Shown here piece by piece: positions 15,805 through 23,657 of a stretch of 26,462 nucleotides of DNA. Made by a program: the position numbers and the translations under genes. The notes under the pieces are model-generated. The model searched no databases, was not told the DNA's origin, and saw only the letters and a list, made by a program, of their open reading frames with translations. The first letter of the stretch is position 1. Each line of letters starts with the position of its first letter. Source of the stretch: an uncultured Collinsella sp. (lineage in GTDB: Bacteria; Actinomycetota; Coriobacteriia; Coriobacteriales; Coriobacteriaceae); assembly GCA_900545445.1 (NCBI GenBank), contig UQZH01000027.1, positions 1 to 26,462 on the forward strand, written 5' to 3'.

Positions 15805-17664
15805 TCACTGGGCAAACTGGCTGCGGTAGAGCTCGGCATAGAAGCCGTCTGCCACCAGCAGCTCGTCGTGTGTACCGCGCTCGATAATCTGGCCGTCGCG
15901 CATGACCAGAATACAGTCGGCGTTTCGAATCGTCGACAGGCGGTGCGCCACCACAAAGCTTGTGCGACCGGCCATAAGCTCGTCGAACGCCGCCTGCACC
16001 TGCAGCTCGGTGCGCGTATCGATACTCGAAGTCGCCTCGTCCAGCAGCAAGATAGCCGGGTCGGTGAGCATAACGCGCGCGATGCACAGCAGCTGCTTTT
16101 GGCCCTGGCTAAATGTGCCGCCGTCCTCGCCGATGACCGTATCGTAGCCGCCTGGCAGCTGCACGATAAACTTGTGCGCGTGTGCGCGCTTGGCGGCTTC
16201 AATAACCTGCTCGCGCGTAGCGCCTGGGCAACCGTAAGCGATGTTGTCCGCCACCGTGCCCTCGAACAACCAAGTGTCTTGCAGCACCATGCCAAAGGCC
16301 CGGCGCAGACTCGAGCGCGTGTAATCGCGCGAAGCCTTGCCATCGACCATGATGCGGCCGGCATCGATATCGTAAAAACGCAGCAGCAAATTGATGAGCG
16401 TCGTCTTGCCACAGCCCGTAGGACCGACAAGGGCAAAGCGCATGCCGGGCTTAGCCTCGATGCAGATGTCCTGCAGCAGCTTGCGGTCGGGCACATAGCT
16501 AAAGTCCACGTGTTCAAAAGTCACCTCGCCCTGCGGGGCGGCAAGATCCACGGCATCCGCCGCATCGGGCTCCTGCTCGCGCGCATCGAGCAGCGCAAAC
16601 ATGCGGCGCGCCGAGGCGTACGCGGTCTGGATCTGCGTAATGACGTTGGTGACCTCGTTGAACGGCTTGGTGTACTGGTTGGCGTAGGACAGGAAGATCT
16701 GCACGCCGCCCACCGTAAGCGCCGCGGGCACGCCCGTGATCACGCCCACGCAGCCGATCACAGCGACCACGGCATAGATGATGTTATTGATAAAGCGCGT
16801 GCCGGGGTTGGAGAGCGAACCCATAAACTGTGCGCGCTCGCCCGCGGTGTAAAGCTCGGCATTGAGGGCATCGAAGCGCTGCTGGGCGTTGGGACCATAG
16901 GCAAAGGCATCGACAAGCTTCTGCTCGCCTACGTACTCCTCGATATGACCACCGAGCTGCCCTTGAATACGCTGCTGTGCCGTAAAGCTTTTGTTGGAGA
17001 GCTTGGCAATAGCACCGGCTGCAAAAATGGAAAGCGGCGTGACGAGCACCACCACGAGCGTCATGGTCAGGTTAATGGAGAGCATAAACGCGAGCGTGCC
17101 TACGATGGTGATAACACCGGTGAAGAGCTGCGTAAAGCCCTGCAGCAGACCGTCGCCCACCTGATCGACGTCGTTGACCACGCGGCTCATAAGGTCGCCG
17201 TGGGCATGGCTGTCGATAAAGCTGAGCGGCATGCGGCTGAGCTTGTCGCTCGCCTCCACACGCATGTCGCGCACCGTCTCGTAGGACAGGCGGTTGACGC
17301 AGTAGCCCTGCAGCCACTGGAAGGCCGCGGCACCCACCACGACAATCGCGAGTTTGGTGACGAGCGGCAGCAGCGCGTCAAAGTCCACCTGTCCGGCGGC
17401 GACGATGAGGTCGATGCCCTCGCCGATAAGAATGGGCGTGTAGAGCTGCAAGATCACCGAGATGGCGGCGCTCACAAACGACGCCGTAAACGAAATGCGA
17501 TGCGGGCGGACGTAGGCCAGCAGGCGGCGAGTTACCGCGCCCACGGGGTAGCGCTCGGGGTCGCCGAGCTGGCGCGGACCGTCACCCAGGTCGTTGAGGC
17601 TATCGTTGCCGGACACGTTGGCCGTCATCGTGGCGACCGAACCGGAAGAAGTGTACGGATTCAT
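15805..17664 (-). CDS. ABC exporter subunit, permease-ATPase fusion (canonical Walker B partner)
   Basis: Half-transporter of the type IV ABC exporter family, 619 residues: six membrane helices in about 55-350, then an ATPase. Walker A Lys420 lies in VGPTGCGKTT, the signature is FSQGQKQ (Ser519, with Gln520 in place of the first Gly), and Walker B is ILLLDEATSS with catalytic Glu543. The switch His is in VVAHRLST. The ATG follows the TAG of the upstream ABC gene directly, with GGAGGG 7 nt before, so the two are co-translated and surely form a heterodimer. Its intact glutamate and altered signature complement the partner's altered glutamate and intact signature. Substrate is unknown; drug, peptide or lipid export are possible. 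Confidence 0.92.
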   Translation of the reverse strand: MNPYTSSGSVATMTANVSGNDSLNDLGDGPRQLGDPERYPVGAVTRRLLAYVRPHRISFTASFVSAAISVILQLYTPILIGEGIDLIVAAGQVDFDALLPLVTKLAIVVVGAAAFQWLQGYCVNRLSYETVRDMRVEASDKLSRMPLSFIDSHAHGDLMSRVVNDVDQVGDGLLQGFTQLFTGVITIVGTLAFMLSINLTMTLVVVLVTPLSIFAAGAIAKLSNKSFTAQQRIQGQLGGHIEEYVGEQKLVDAFAYGPNAQQRFDALNAELYTAGERAQFMGSLSNPGTRFINNIIYAVVAVIGCVGVITGVPAALTVGGVQIFLSYANQYTKPFNEVTNVITQIQTAYASARRMFALLDAREQEPDAADAVDLAAPQGEVTFEHVDFSYVPDRKLLQDICIEAKPGMRFALVGPTGCGKTTLINLLLRFYDIDAGRIMVDGKASRDYTRSSLRRAFGMVLQDTWLFEGTVADNIAYGCPGATREQVIEAAKRAHAHKFIVQLPGGYDTVIGEDGGTFSQGQKQLLCIARVMLTDPAILLLDEATSSIDTRTELQVQAAFDELMAGRTSFVVAHRLSTIRNADCILVMRDGQIIERGTHDELLVADGFYAELYRSQFAQ

Positions 17665-19548
17665 CTAGCAGCCCTCCTTTGCGCAGACGGATGCGGGGGC
17701 GCACGCGGCGCCTGGGACGGGCGCGGGACTTGGAGCGGGCGCGGGCGCCGCACTCCCCTGCTGGCCCTCGAGCTCCTCGCGTCGTAGCTGCGACTGGCAA
17801 ATCTCGCGGTAGAGCTGGCAGCTTGCATACAGCTCGTCATGCGTGCCCAGGCCCGCAACCGAGCCGTGGTCGAGTACGCAGATCATGTCGGCATCGCGCA
17901 CGGTCGAGACGCGCTGGCTCACAATCACCGTGGTCAGCGGCAGCCCGCCCTCGGCGGCACCGCGCACATTGCGCTCGCGGATGGCATGGCGAAGCGCCGC
18001 GTCGGTCTTAAAGTCGAGCGCCGAGGCAGAATCGTCCATAATCAATATCTGAGGCGAGCCCACCAGGGCGCGCGCGATGGTCAGGCGCTGGCGTTGGCCA
18101 CCGCTAAAGTTCTTACCGCCCGCCTCGACAGGGGCATCGAGCCCCTGCGACTTGCTGCGCACGAACTCGCTCGCTTGCGCCATATCGAGCGCCGCCCAGA
18201 GCTCCTCGTCGGTCGCCGACTCGTCACGCCAGGTCAGGTTGCTGCGGATGGTGCCGCTCACCAGCGACGCACGCTGCGGAACAGTCGCAACCACACGGCG
18301 CAGCTGGTCGAGCTGCCAGGCGCGCACGTCGGCACCCATCACGCACACGCTGCCGGTGCTCGCATCGTACAGGCGCGGGATGAGCGAGACGAGTGTGGAC
18401 TTACCACTGCCCGTACCGCCAATAATGCCGAGCGTCTTGCCCAGCGGGAGCTCCAGGGTCACATCGTTGACGGCATTTGCCGCGCCCGCGCCAAACGAAA
18501 AACTCGCATGGCCAAAGCTCAGCGCAGGGACCGGAACAGCACCACCCGCCAGTTCGCTCGGCTCGGGCAGCGCGACCGGCTGGTTGCCCTCGTCGGTGAT
18601 GCTCGGCTCGCAGTTGAGCACCTCATTGATGCGCGACGCGCTGGCGCTCGCCTTGGTAAAGACCACGACCAGGTTGGCGACGTACACGATAGAGGTGAGC
18701 GTCTGCGTCATGTAGTTAACAAACGCCATGACCTGGCCCTGCGTAAGCTCACCCACGTTGACCTGGATGCCGCCCACCCACAGGATGGCGCACACGCCCA
18801 GGTTCATCACCAAAAACGTGACGGGGTTAAGGACCGACGAGAGCTTGCCCACCGCGATGGCGGTATGGGCCTGGTCGTCGGCGGCTTCGGCAAAACGCTC
18901 GCGCTCGTGGTCTTCGCGCACAAACGCGCGGACCACGCGGACACCCGAAAGCCCCTCGCGGCAGACAAGCGCGATACGGTCGAGCTTTGCCTGCAGCTGC
19001 TTGTAATACGGAATGCAGCGCGCCATGACAAACCAAAACACCAGGCCGATGGCGGGCGTGCAAATCAAAAAGATGATGCCGAGCTTAAGGTCGATGGCGA
19101 GAGCCGCGCACATAGAACCCACCGCCAGGAAGGGCCAGCGGATGAGCATCCGCACGCCCAGCGCCACGGCAAGCTGCACCTGGTTGACATCGTTGGTGAT
19201 GCGGGTGATAAGCGACGGCGTGCCAAAGCGGTCGAGTTCGGCATAGCTCAGCTTGTTGATGTGCTGGTAGAGCGCACCACGGATATCGGTGCCCATGCCC
19301 TGCGAGGTGAGCGCCGCCATCTTTTGGCAGACGAGCGTAAACGAGATGCCGATCACAGCCATGGCGCCAAGCACCATACCGTAGTGGACGACGGCGTTGA
19401 CATCGTGCGCCCCAATGCCCTTGTCGATCATCTGGGCAATCACCAGCGGCGTAAGCAGGTCAAAGATCACTTCGATCAGCTTGCACGCAGGGCCAACCAC
19501 CATATACCGGCGAAACTTGCCACCAAAACGCCTAAGCAACTCAATCAT
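17665..19548 (-). CDS. ABC exporter subunit, permease-ATPase fusion (degenerate Walker B partner)
   Basis: First gene of the exporter pair, 627 residues: six helices in about 15-300, then an ATPase. Walker A Lys383 lies in GGTGSGKST and the signature is FSGGQRQR at Ser482. Walker B is ILIMDDSAS, with Asp506 where the catalytic Glu normally stands. The switch region reads VIVSQRVST, with Gln in place of His. This is the degenerate-site half known from heterodimeric exporters such as LmrCD, BmrCD and TmrAB. An Ala/Pro-rich tail of ~30 residues ending in AKEGC follows the ATPase and is unusual. The ATG at 19548 has GGAG 8 nt upstream. A TTACA-NN-TGTAA palindrome lies 81-92 nt before the start. 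Confidence 0.92.
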   Translation of the reverse strand: MIELLRRFGGKFRRYMVVGPACKLIEVIFDLLTPLVIAQMIDKGIGAHDVNAVVHYGMVLGAMAVIGISFTLVCQKMAALTSQGMGTDIRGALYQHINKLSYAELDRFGTPSLITRITNDVNQVQLAVALGVRMLIRWPFLAVGSMCAALAIDLKLGIIFLICTPAIGLVFWFVMARCIPYYKQLQAKLDRIALVCREGLSGVRVVRAFVREDHERERFAEAADDQAHTAIAVGKLSSVLNPVTFLVMNLGVCAILWVGGIQVNVGELTQGQVMAFVNYMTQTLTSIVYVANLVVVFTKASASASRINEVLNCEPSITDEGNQPVALPEPSELAGGAVPVPALSFGHASFSFGAGAANAVNDVTLELPLGKTLGIIGGTGSGKSTLVSLIPRLYDASTGSVCVMGADVRAWQLDQLRRVVATVPQRASLVSGTIRSNLTWRDESATDEELWAALDMAQASEFVRSKSQGLDAPVEAGGKNFSGGQRQRLTIARALVGSPQILIMDDSASALDFKTDAALRHAIRERNVRGAAEGGLPLTTVIVSQRVSTVRDADMICVLDHGSVAGLGTHDELYASCQLYREICQSQLRREELEGQQGSAAPAPAPSPAPVPGAACAPASVCAKEGC

Positions 19549-19628
19549 AGAAGGCGCTCCCTATCATCATCTCTCTTCAATCTGATTCATGATAGTACGG
19601 CGAGTCCTGGAGATGCGTAAGCAACTCA

Positions 19629-19640
19629 TTACAGATGTAA
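19629..19640. promoter_or_regulatory. Candidate TetR operator, site 2
   Basis: Perfect inverted repeat TTACA-GA-TGTAA upstream of the ABC exporter pair. The minus-strand form TTACATCTGTAA shares ten bases with site 1. The exporter promoter itself is not clear. Besides this site I see nothing in 19549-19771. Confidence 0.5.
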
Positions 19641-19776
19641 GGGCGACGGTCACTAGCGCCCAAGGCACGTAGCAGCCGATGTTTTGGCAACGCCAGCGAG
19701 CGGCATAACGCCAGGGATTCAATTATCAGATAAATGTGACCCTGCCGGCACTCGCGGGTAGCCGCGGCACCAAAAA

Positions 19777-19894
19777 GCGCCTGCGCACTCGATGGATTCG
19801 GATGCCCGACAGAGGCTCCTTATGGCTGCTTCCTTCCGGACCTGACCAGATTCGGAACATGTCGTCATCCGAACCCATCGAACGCGCTAGGCGC
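19777..19894 (-). ncRNA. ffs: Signal recognition particle RNA (4.5S-type small SRP RNA)
   Basis: About 118 nt. The minus strand carries the universally conserved SRP domain IV core GGTCAGGTCCGGAAGGAAG and its CAGCC closing strand. The terminal helix pairs GCGCCTAGCGCG and TCGATGG...TCGGATG with CATCCGAATCCATCGA and TGCGCAGGCGC. A TTTTT run follows at 19776-19772 as the terminator. This is the short bacterial form that binds Ffh and targets nascent membrane proteins. Confidence 0.95.
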
Positions 19895-19901
19895 TCGGTA
19901 T

Positions 19902-19930
19902 ATCTTACCCGCTCCCGCCCGATGGGGCAA
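19902..19930 (-). promoter_or_regulatory. Promoter of the SRP RNA gene
   Basis: Minus strand: -35 TTGCCC (19925-19930), exactly 17 nt, -10 TAAGAT (19902-19907), with the RNA 5' end about 8 nt further on. Confidence 0.65.
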
Positions 19931-19968
19931 GGTAGCTAATTTGGGACAGGGCCAAAAGACCACTTTTG

Positions 19969-20034
19969 AGTTGCGGTGGAATAGTTCCTGTTTTACGACC
20001 CAAGGCCAAAAACAAGAACTATTTCACCGCAACT
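19969..20034. repeat. 66-nt-class hairpin element, copy 2
   Basis: Stem of about 26 bp with two mismatches: AGTTGCGGTGGAATAGTTC (19969-19987) against GAACTATTTCACCGCAACT (20016-20034), extended inward by TGTTTT/AAAACA. Outer arms are identical to copy 1 at 1427-1493; the inner stem is different yet paired. It lies 17 nt past the stop of the TadA-glycerate kinase gene and may serve as its terminator. Confidence 0.78.
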
Positions 20035-20051
20035 TATCGAGGGGATGGGTT

Positions 20052-21833
20052 TTAGATACGGCCAAAGTCGTAGGATCGAGCGGCCGCTTCGCCGGCGCAG
20101 ATGAGGTTGGTTGTGGCTTCCTGGGGGTCGAGCGCCTGGTCGAGGGGCATGGGCTTGCGGCAGATCGGAAGCACCAAGTCAATACCCTGCCCATATACCG
20201 CATCCAGGTTGTCGGCACGACCGCCCACGACGGCAACAACCGGCTTGCCATATCGCTTCGCACGACGAGCCACGCCCACCGGCGCCTTGCCGGCAGCGGA
20301 TTGCTCGTCCATATTGCCCTCGCCCGTTATGACCAGGTCGACATCGCTCACGCGCTCGTCGAACCCAATGAGGTCGAGCACCGTCTCAACGCCCGAACGC
20401 AACTCCGCCCCGAGCGCCAGCAGCGCGGCACCCAGGCCGCCAGCAGCACCGGCACCGGGCACGCCGAGCACCGAGCCAAATGTCCGCGCGCCCTCGGGCA
20501 CGCGCAACAACCCCTGAGCCCGCATCCCGGCAATCGCCGCATCGAGCAGGCGGCCGTAGCCGACCATCCAGCTGTCGTACCTGCTCAGCACCTCGGCATC
20601 ACCCGTCGGCAGACCCTTCTGCCCACCGAACACCGCCAGTGCGCCTCGACGCCCCACGAGCGGATTCTCGACATCGGAAAGCACGACGATGCGTGCGCCG
20701 CCCAGCGCCCGAAGCGCCGGTGCCAAATCGATACTCGTCACGTGTTCAAGGCCCGCGAGACCGGGGGCGATATTGCAGCCACACTCATCAACAAGGTGGG
20801 CACCCAGCGCCTGCAGCATGCCGGCGCCACCGTCGTTGGTGGCACTGCCGCCCAGACCAATATAGATAGTCTTTGCCCCCGCGCGGACCGCGCGAAGTAT
20901 GAGCTCGCCCACGCCATAGGTCGAAGCCGCAAGCGCCGCCGACTCCGTGCAGGGCGAATACCCAATACCCGCCGCCTCGGCCATCTCAATTACAGCCGAC
21001 TCGTGCTCGCCGTCCACCAGCATCCGGGCAGACACGCGATAGTCCAAGGGGCCTGCAACCTCACAGGTCGAGAGCACGCCGGCGCGCGCGGCGATGGCAT
21101 CGAGCGTTCCCTCGCCACCATCTGCCAGCGGCAATGCGCGCACCTCGGCATCGGGCCACACACGGCGCACGCCTTCGGCAACCGCCGCCTCCGCCTGTGT
21201 GCTCGAAACGCTACCCTTAAAGGAGTCGATTGCCAGCAGCACACGGCGGGGCCGGCGGCACGCGGCACCAAAATCGACCGCCTCAACGGCAATATCTTCG
21301 GCACACGCGAGCGCCTCGGCATGAACGGCATGCGCCTCAAGATCGACCCCACAACCGCAGCCAGCACCATCGGTGCCACGCAGCCCACTAAAATAGTCGC
21401 TCAACACCTCACGGCACTCATCCGCCAGCACGCCGACGGTCACATTAAACCGATGGTTCAGGCGCGAATCGGCATTCAGGTCACACAGCGAGCCCAGCGC
21501 GCCCGCCTTGGCATCAGCCGCGCCATACACGCAGCGCCCCACGCGCGCGTTGACCATAAGCCCCGCACACATGCAGCAGGGCTCGAGCGTCACGTAGACC
21601 GTGCAATCGGAAAGGCGCCAGCGTCCAAGCGCCTGAGCGGCGGCGCACAGGGCCGAAAACTCGGCATGAGCCGAAGGGTCCTGGTCGAGCTCGCGGCGAT
21701 TATGCGCCCGCGCGACAATCTCGCCCGCGCGCACCACTACGGCACCGATCGGCACCTCGCCCACCGCAGCAGCGGCGCGAGCCTCCGCCAGCGCCTCGCG
21801 CATGAACTTCTCGTCGATTCCGGTGATCGTCAT
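20052..21833 (-). CDS. Fusion of TadA-type tRNA adenosine deaminase and glycerate kinase
   Basis: One uninterrupted 593-residue ORF with two enzymes. Residues 1-152 are a tRNA-A34 deaminase type domain (A34 to inosine in tRNA-Arg): zinc ligand His56 and proton-shuttle Glu58 in AHAEF, Cys86 and Cys89 in LEPCCMCAG, then the family ending NHRFNVTVGVL and YFSGLR. A ~45-residue linker rich in Gly, Cys and Ala follows. From about 197, LLAIDSFKGSVSS opens a glycerate kinase of the GarK/GlxK type (phosphorylates D-glycerate), with LADGGEGT, LGGSATNDGG, FGGQKG, PGAGAAGGLG and ITGEGNMD. I chose the ATG at 21833 (GGGAAGG 6 nt upstream). Both halves keep key residues, so neither looks broken. The two activities have no known link. 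Confidence 0.9.
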   Translation of the reverse strand: MTITGIDEKFMREALAEARAAAAVGEVPIGAVVVRAGEIVARAHNRRELDQDPSAHAEFSALCAAAQALGRWRLSDCTVYVTLEPCCMCAGLMVNARVGRCVYGAADAKAGALGSLCDLNADSRLNHRFNVTVGVLADECREVLSDYFSGLRGTDGAGCGCGVDLEAHAVHAEALACAEDIAVEAVDFGAACRRPRRVLLAIDSFKGSVSSTQAEAAVAEGVRRVWPDAEVRALPLADGGEGTLDAIAARAGVLSTCEVAGPLDYRVSARMLVDGEHESAVIEMAEAAGIGYSPCTESAALAASTYGVGELILRAVRAGAKTIYIGLGGSATNDGGAGMLQALGAHLVDECGCNIAPGLAGLEHVTSIDLAPALRALGGARIVVLSDVENPLVGRRGALAVFGGQKGLPTGDAEVLSRYDSWMVGYGRLLDAAIAGMRAQGLLRVPEGARTFGSVLGVPGAGAAGGLGAALLALGAELRSGVETVLDLIGFDERVSDVDLVITGEGNMDEQSAAGKAPVGVARRAKRYGKPVVAVVGGRADNLDAVYGQGIDLVLPICRKPMPLDQALDPQEATTNLICAGEAAARSYDFGRI

Positions 21834-21865
21834 CGTTCGCCTTCCCTGTTGCAAATCCAAAACGA

Positions 21866-21874
21866 TGCTATCAT
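21866..21874 (+). promoter_or_regulatory. Extended -10 element of the tRNA-Ser promoter
   Basis: TGCTATCAT, i.e. TGN before TATCAT, ends 10 nt before the mature tRNA. The -35 region (TTGCAA, only 14 nt away) is poorly placed, which fits an extended -10 promoter. Confidence 0.4.
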
Positions 21875-21884
21875 TACGACTCAC

Positions 21885-21974
21885 GGAGAGATGGCAGAGC
21901 GGTTGAATGCGGCGGTCTTGAAAACCGTTGAGCGCGAGAGCGTTCCGGGGGTTCGAATCCCCCTCTCTCCGCCA
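21885..21974 (+). tRNA. tRNA-Ser (anticodon UGA)
   Basis: A 90-nt class II tRNA. The acceptor stem GGAGAGA/TCTCTCC closes, the anticodon loop is CTTGAAA giving UGA, and the long variable arm contains GAGCGCGAGAGCGTTC. The T loop is GTTCGAATC, and G plus an encoded CCA ends the gene. Confidence 0.96.
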
Positions 21975-21977
21975 CTT

Positions 21978-22562
21978 CTAGTGATGCACCGGCGTCATGG
22001 TTCGCTCGAACAGCGCATCGACCACGTCAGCCATCTCGGGTCGGCGCTCGAGGTCGTGACCCGACTCCCACCAATTTGTGAACAGTCGAATAATGCCACC
22101 GGCGATAAACTCCGATGTCGTCTCGAGCGAAACGGGCGCCAGGGCGTCTTCGGCAAGCGAGCTCATCACACGCTCGCGGACAGAACGCGCGATGCGGTCG
22201 CAAATCATGCCGGTCAGCATGCCCGACATGCTGCTCGCCAAAATATTATCCATGAGCTGCTCATGCGCCAGAATCATATTCATGGCATCGTCAAAGACCT
22301 CATGGCGAAGCGCCTGCACGTCCCCAAGCGACTCCGCGTCCGCCGCATCGGTCCGGTTTTGCGGCAAGCCCGTCATAAGCTCATCGATATAGAATGCAAA
22401 GTAATCGTTTTTATCGCGAAAATGCTTATAGAACGTCGTGCGACGAATCAGGGCCCGGTCGCAAAGCATGGCAACCGTCAAATCCTCAAACCGATGCTCT
22501 TCCAAGAGCTCGGTAAAAGCATCAAACAGGGCACGATAGGTTTTCTTGATGCGAAGGTCCAT
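21978..22562 (-). CDS. TetR-family transcriptional regulator
   Basis: One-component DNA-binding regulator, about 194 residues. The N-terminal helix-turn-helix is typical: FEDLTVAMLCDRALIRRTTFYKHFRDKNDYF. The C-terminal ligand/dimer domain (about 60-194) is of the short TetR type with FIAGGIIRLFTNWWESG. The start is uncertain: I use the ATG at 22562 (GAGG 12 nt upstream); an in-frame ATG at 22574 abuts that GAGG directly. The gene ends 3 nt after the tRNA-Ser on the opposite strand. The palindrome TTACACCTGTAC lies 53-64 nt before the start, suggesting autorepression. Similar sites precede the ABC exporter and flavodoxin genes, making this the best candidate for their repressor. Confidence 0.85.
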   Translation of the reverse strand: MDLRIKKTYRALFDAFTELLEEHRFEDLTVAMLCDRALIRRTTFYKHFRDKNDYFAFYIDELMTGLPQNRTDAADAESLGDVQALRHEVFDDAMNMILAHEQLMDNILASSMSGMLTGMICDRIARSVRERVMSSLAEDALAPVSLETTSEFIAGGIIRLFTNWWESGHDLERRPEMADVVDALFERTMTPVHH

Positions 22563-22614
22563 CCATATCGCCATCCTCAAGGTGTAGACAGCATTCCTTA
22601 ATTTGTCGCATATC

Positions 22615-22626
22615 TTACACCTGTAC
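22615..22626. promoter_or_regulatory. Candidate TetR operator, site 3
   Basis: TTACA-CC-TGTAC, one base from a perfect TTACA-NN-TGTAA palindrome, in the promoter region of the TetR gene. It overlaps a minus-strand -10-like TAAGAT. Confidence 0.45.
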
Positions 22627-22684
22627 CACCCGTTCCATATTGGCGCCCCTCTCCCTGGTTGAAACATAACGCTTACCGGAAAGT

Positions 22685-22713
22685 TCGGCACCGCCAAAGG
22701 TTGCGGGTATACT
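22685..22713 (+). promoter_or_regulatory. Promoter of lemA
   Basis: -35 TCGGCA (22685-22690), 17 nt, -10 TATACT (22708-22713). The leader is about 55 nt and ends in GGAG 6 nt before the lemA ATG. Confidence 0.6.
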
Positions 22714-22774
22714 AGATGCGTTATACCAACAACGGCCGGCGCAAGACGCCGCTGCCATTCGAAACGGAGACATC

Positions 22775-23326
22775 ATGCTTCCCGTCATCATCGGTATCGT
22801 TGTTGTCGTTGTGATTGCCAGCGCCATAGCCGGCATCTACAACAACATGGTCACCAAGCGCAATCGCATCGATAACGCCTGGCAGAACATCGACACGCAG
22901 CTGCAGCGCCGCAACGACCTGATCCCTAACCTGGTCGAGACCGTCAAGGGCTACGCCAAGCACGAGCAGGACACGCTCGCCGCCGTAGTCAACGCACGCA
23001 ACGCCGCCGTGAGCGCCACCACCCCCGAGGCCAAGATGGAAGCGGACAACGTGCTGACCGGTGCGCTGCGCCAGCTCTTTGCCGTCGCCGAGGCCTACCC
23101 CGACCTTAAGGCGAACACCAACTTCACGCAGCTCCAGTCCACGCTCGAGGACACCGAGAACAAGGTGAGCTACGCGCGCCAGAGCTACAACGATTGCGTG
23201 CTCAGCTACAACAACGCCATCCAGACGTTCCCGGCCGTTATCTTTGCCGGCATCTTCCAGTTTAAGGAGCGCCAGGGCTTCGAGGCCGCCGAGGCCGCCC
23301 GCCAGGCACCAACCGTCAAGTTCTAA
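22775..23326 (+). CDS. lemA: LemA-family protein
   Basis: Membrane-anchored helical protein of 183 residues, the usual LemA length. One N-terminal hydrophobic helix (about 3-22) is followed by the family signature NRIDNAWQNIDTQLQRRNDL and IPNLVETVKGYAKHE, and by the C-terminal segment SYARQSYNDCVLSYNNAIQTFP. Family members have a short outside N-terminus and a cytoplasmic four-helix body. Molecular function is not established. The start is secure (GGAG, own promoter, terminator 40 nt past the stop). It stands alone, without the TPM-domain or M48 protease genes that often accompany lemA. Confidence 0.93.
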   Translation: MLPVIIGIVVVVVIASAIAGIYNNMVTKRNRIDNAWQNIDTQLQRRNDLIPNLVETVKGYAKHEQDTLAAVVNARNAAVSATTPEAKMEADNVLTGALRQLFAVAEAYPDLKANTNFTQLQSTLEDTENKVSYARQSYNDCVLSYNNAIQTFPAVIFAGIFQFKERQGFEAAEAARQAPTVKF

Positions 23327-23366
23327 CAATCACGGCCGAGTCTTAAGCCAGCTCATCAACCCTTTG

Positions 23367-23399
23367 GGGCCCAAGGCACAAACCTTGGGCCCTTTTCTT
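23367..23399 (+). terminator. Intrinsic terminator of lemA
   Basis: Perfect 10-bp stem GGGCCCAAGG-cacaaa-CCTTGGGCCC followed by TTTTCTT. Confidence 0.88.
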
Positions 23400-23420
23400 A
23401 TCCACGCACAACGCGCGACC

Positions 23421-23450
23421 AAACAAAAAGCGCGGCCTAAAAGGCCGCGC
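23421..23450 (-). terminator. Intrinsic terminator for minus-strand transcripts from the aminotransferase gene
   Basis: Perfect 8-bp stem GCGCGGCC/GGCCGCGC with a TTTTA loop, followed on the minus strand by TTTTTGTTT. It lies 208 nt beyond the aminotransferase stop, past the 125-nt hairpin. Confidence 0.78.
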
Positions 23451-23502
23451 ACCATATTCAATTCAGCCAAGTAATCCCCTGTCGCGACAGCGCCGAGCCG
23501 CA

Positions 23503-23627
23503 GGGCAGAGAGCAAGTTCCCTCCCAGCGCACTCCGCAGGACGCAAGAAGCCCTCGCCGCACGAAGTGCGCAGCGAGGACTTCTTGCATGTCCGAGGACG
23601 CGCTGGGAGGGAACTTGCTCTCTGCCC
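23503..23627. repeat. 125-nt near-perfect long hairpin between lemA and ilvE
   Basis: GGGCAGAGAGCAAGTTCCCT and CCCAGCGC on the left pair exactly with GCGCTGGG and AGGGAACTTGCTCTCTGCCC on the right, 28 bp without mismatch. Pairing then continues through GGAC/GTCC, CAAGAAG/CTTCTTG and CTCGC/GCGAG to a tip GCAC-GAA-GTGC. It fills the middle of the 331-nt gap 23327-23657, with a terminator for each convergent gene nearer lemA. No other copy was seen here. Confidence 0.85.
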
Positions 23628-23657
23628 GGACGTGCTCGCCAAGAGCTGTAAGGCAGC

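Noticed and set aside
15868..22601. Plus-strand frames of 593-886 codons at 15868-17787, 17839-19620 and 19941-22601
   Set aside because: The first two mirror the ABC exporter genes; the third runs through the TadA-glycerate kinase gene, the tRNA-Ser and the TetR gene. None shows a motif or credible ribosome site.
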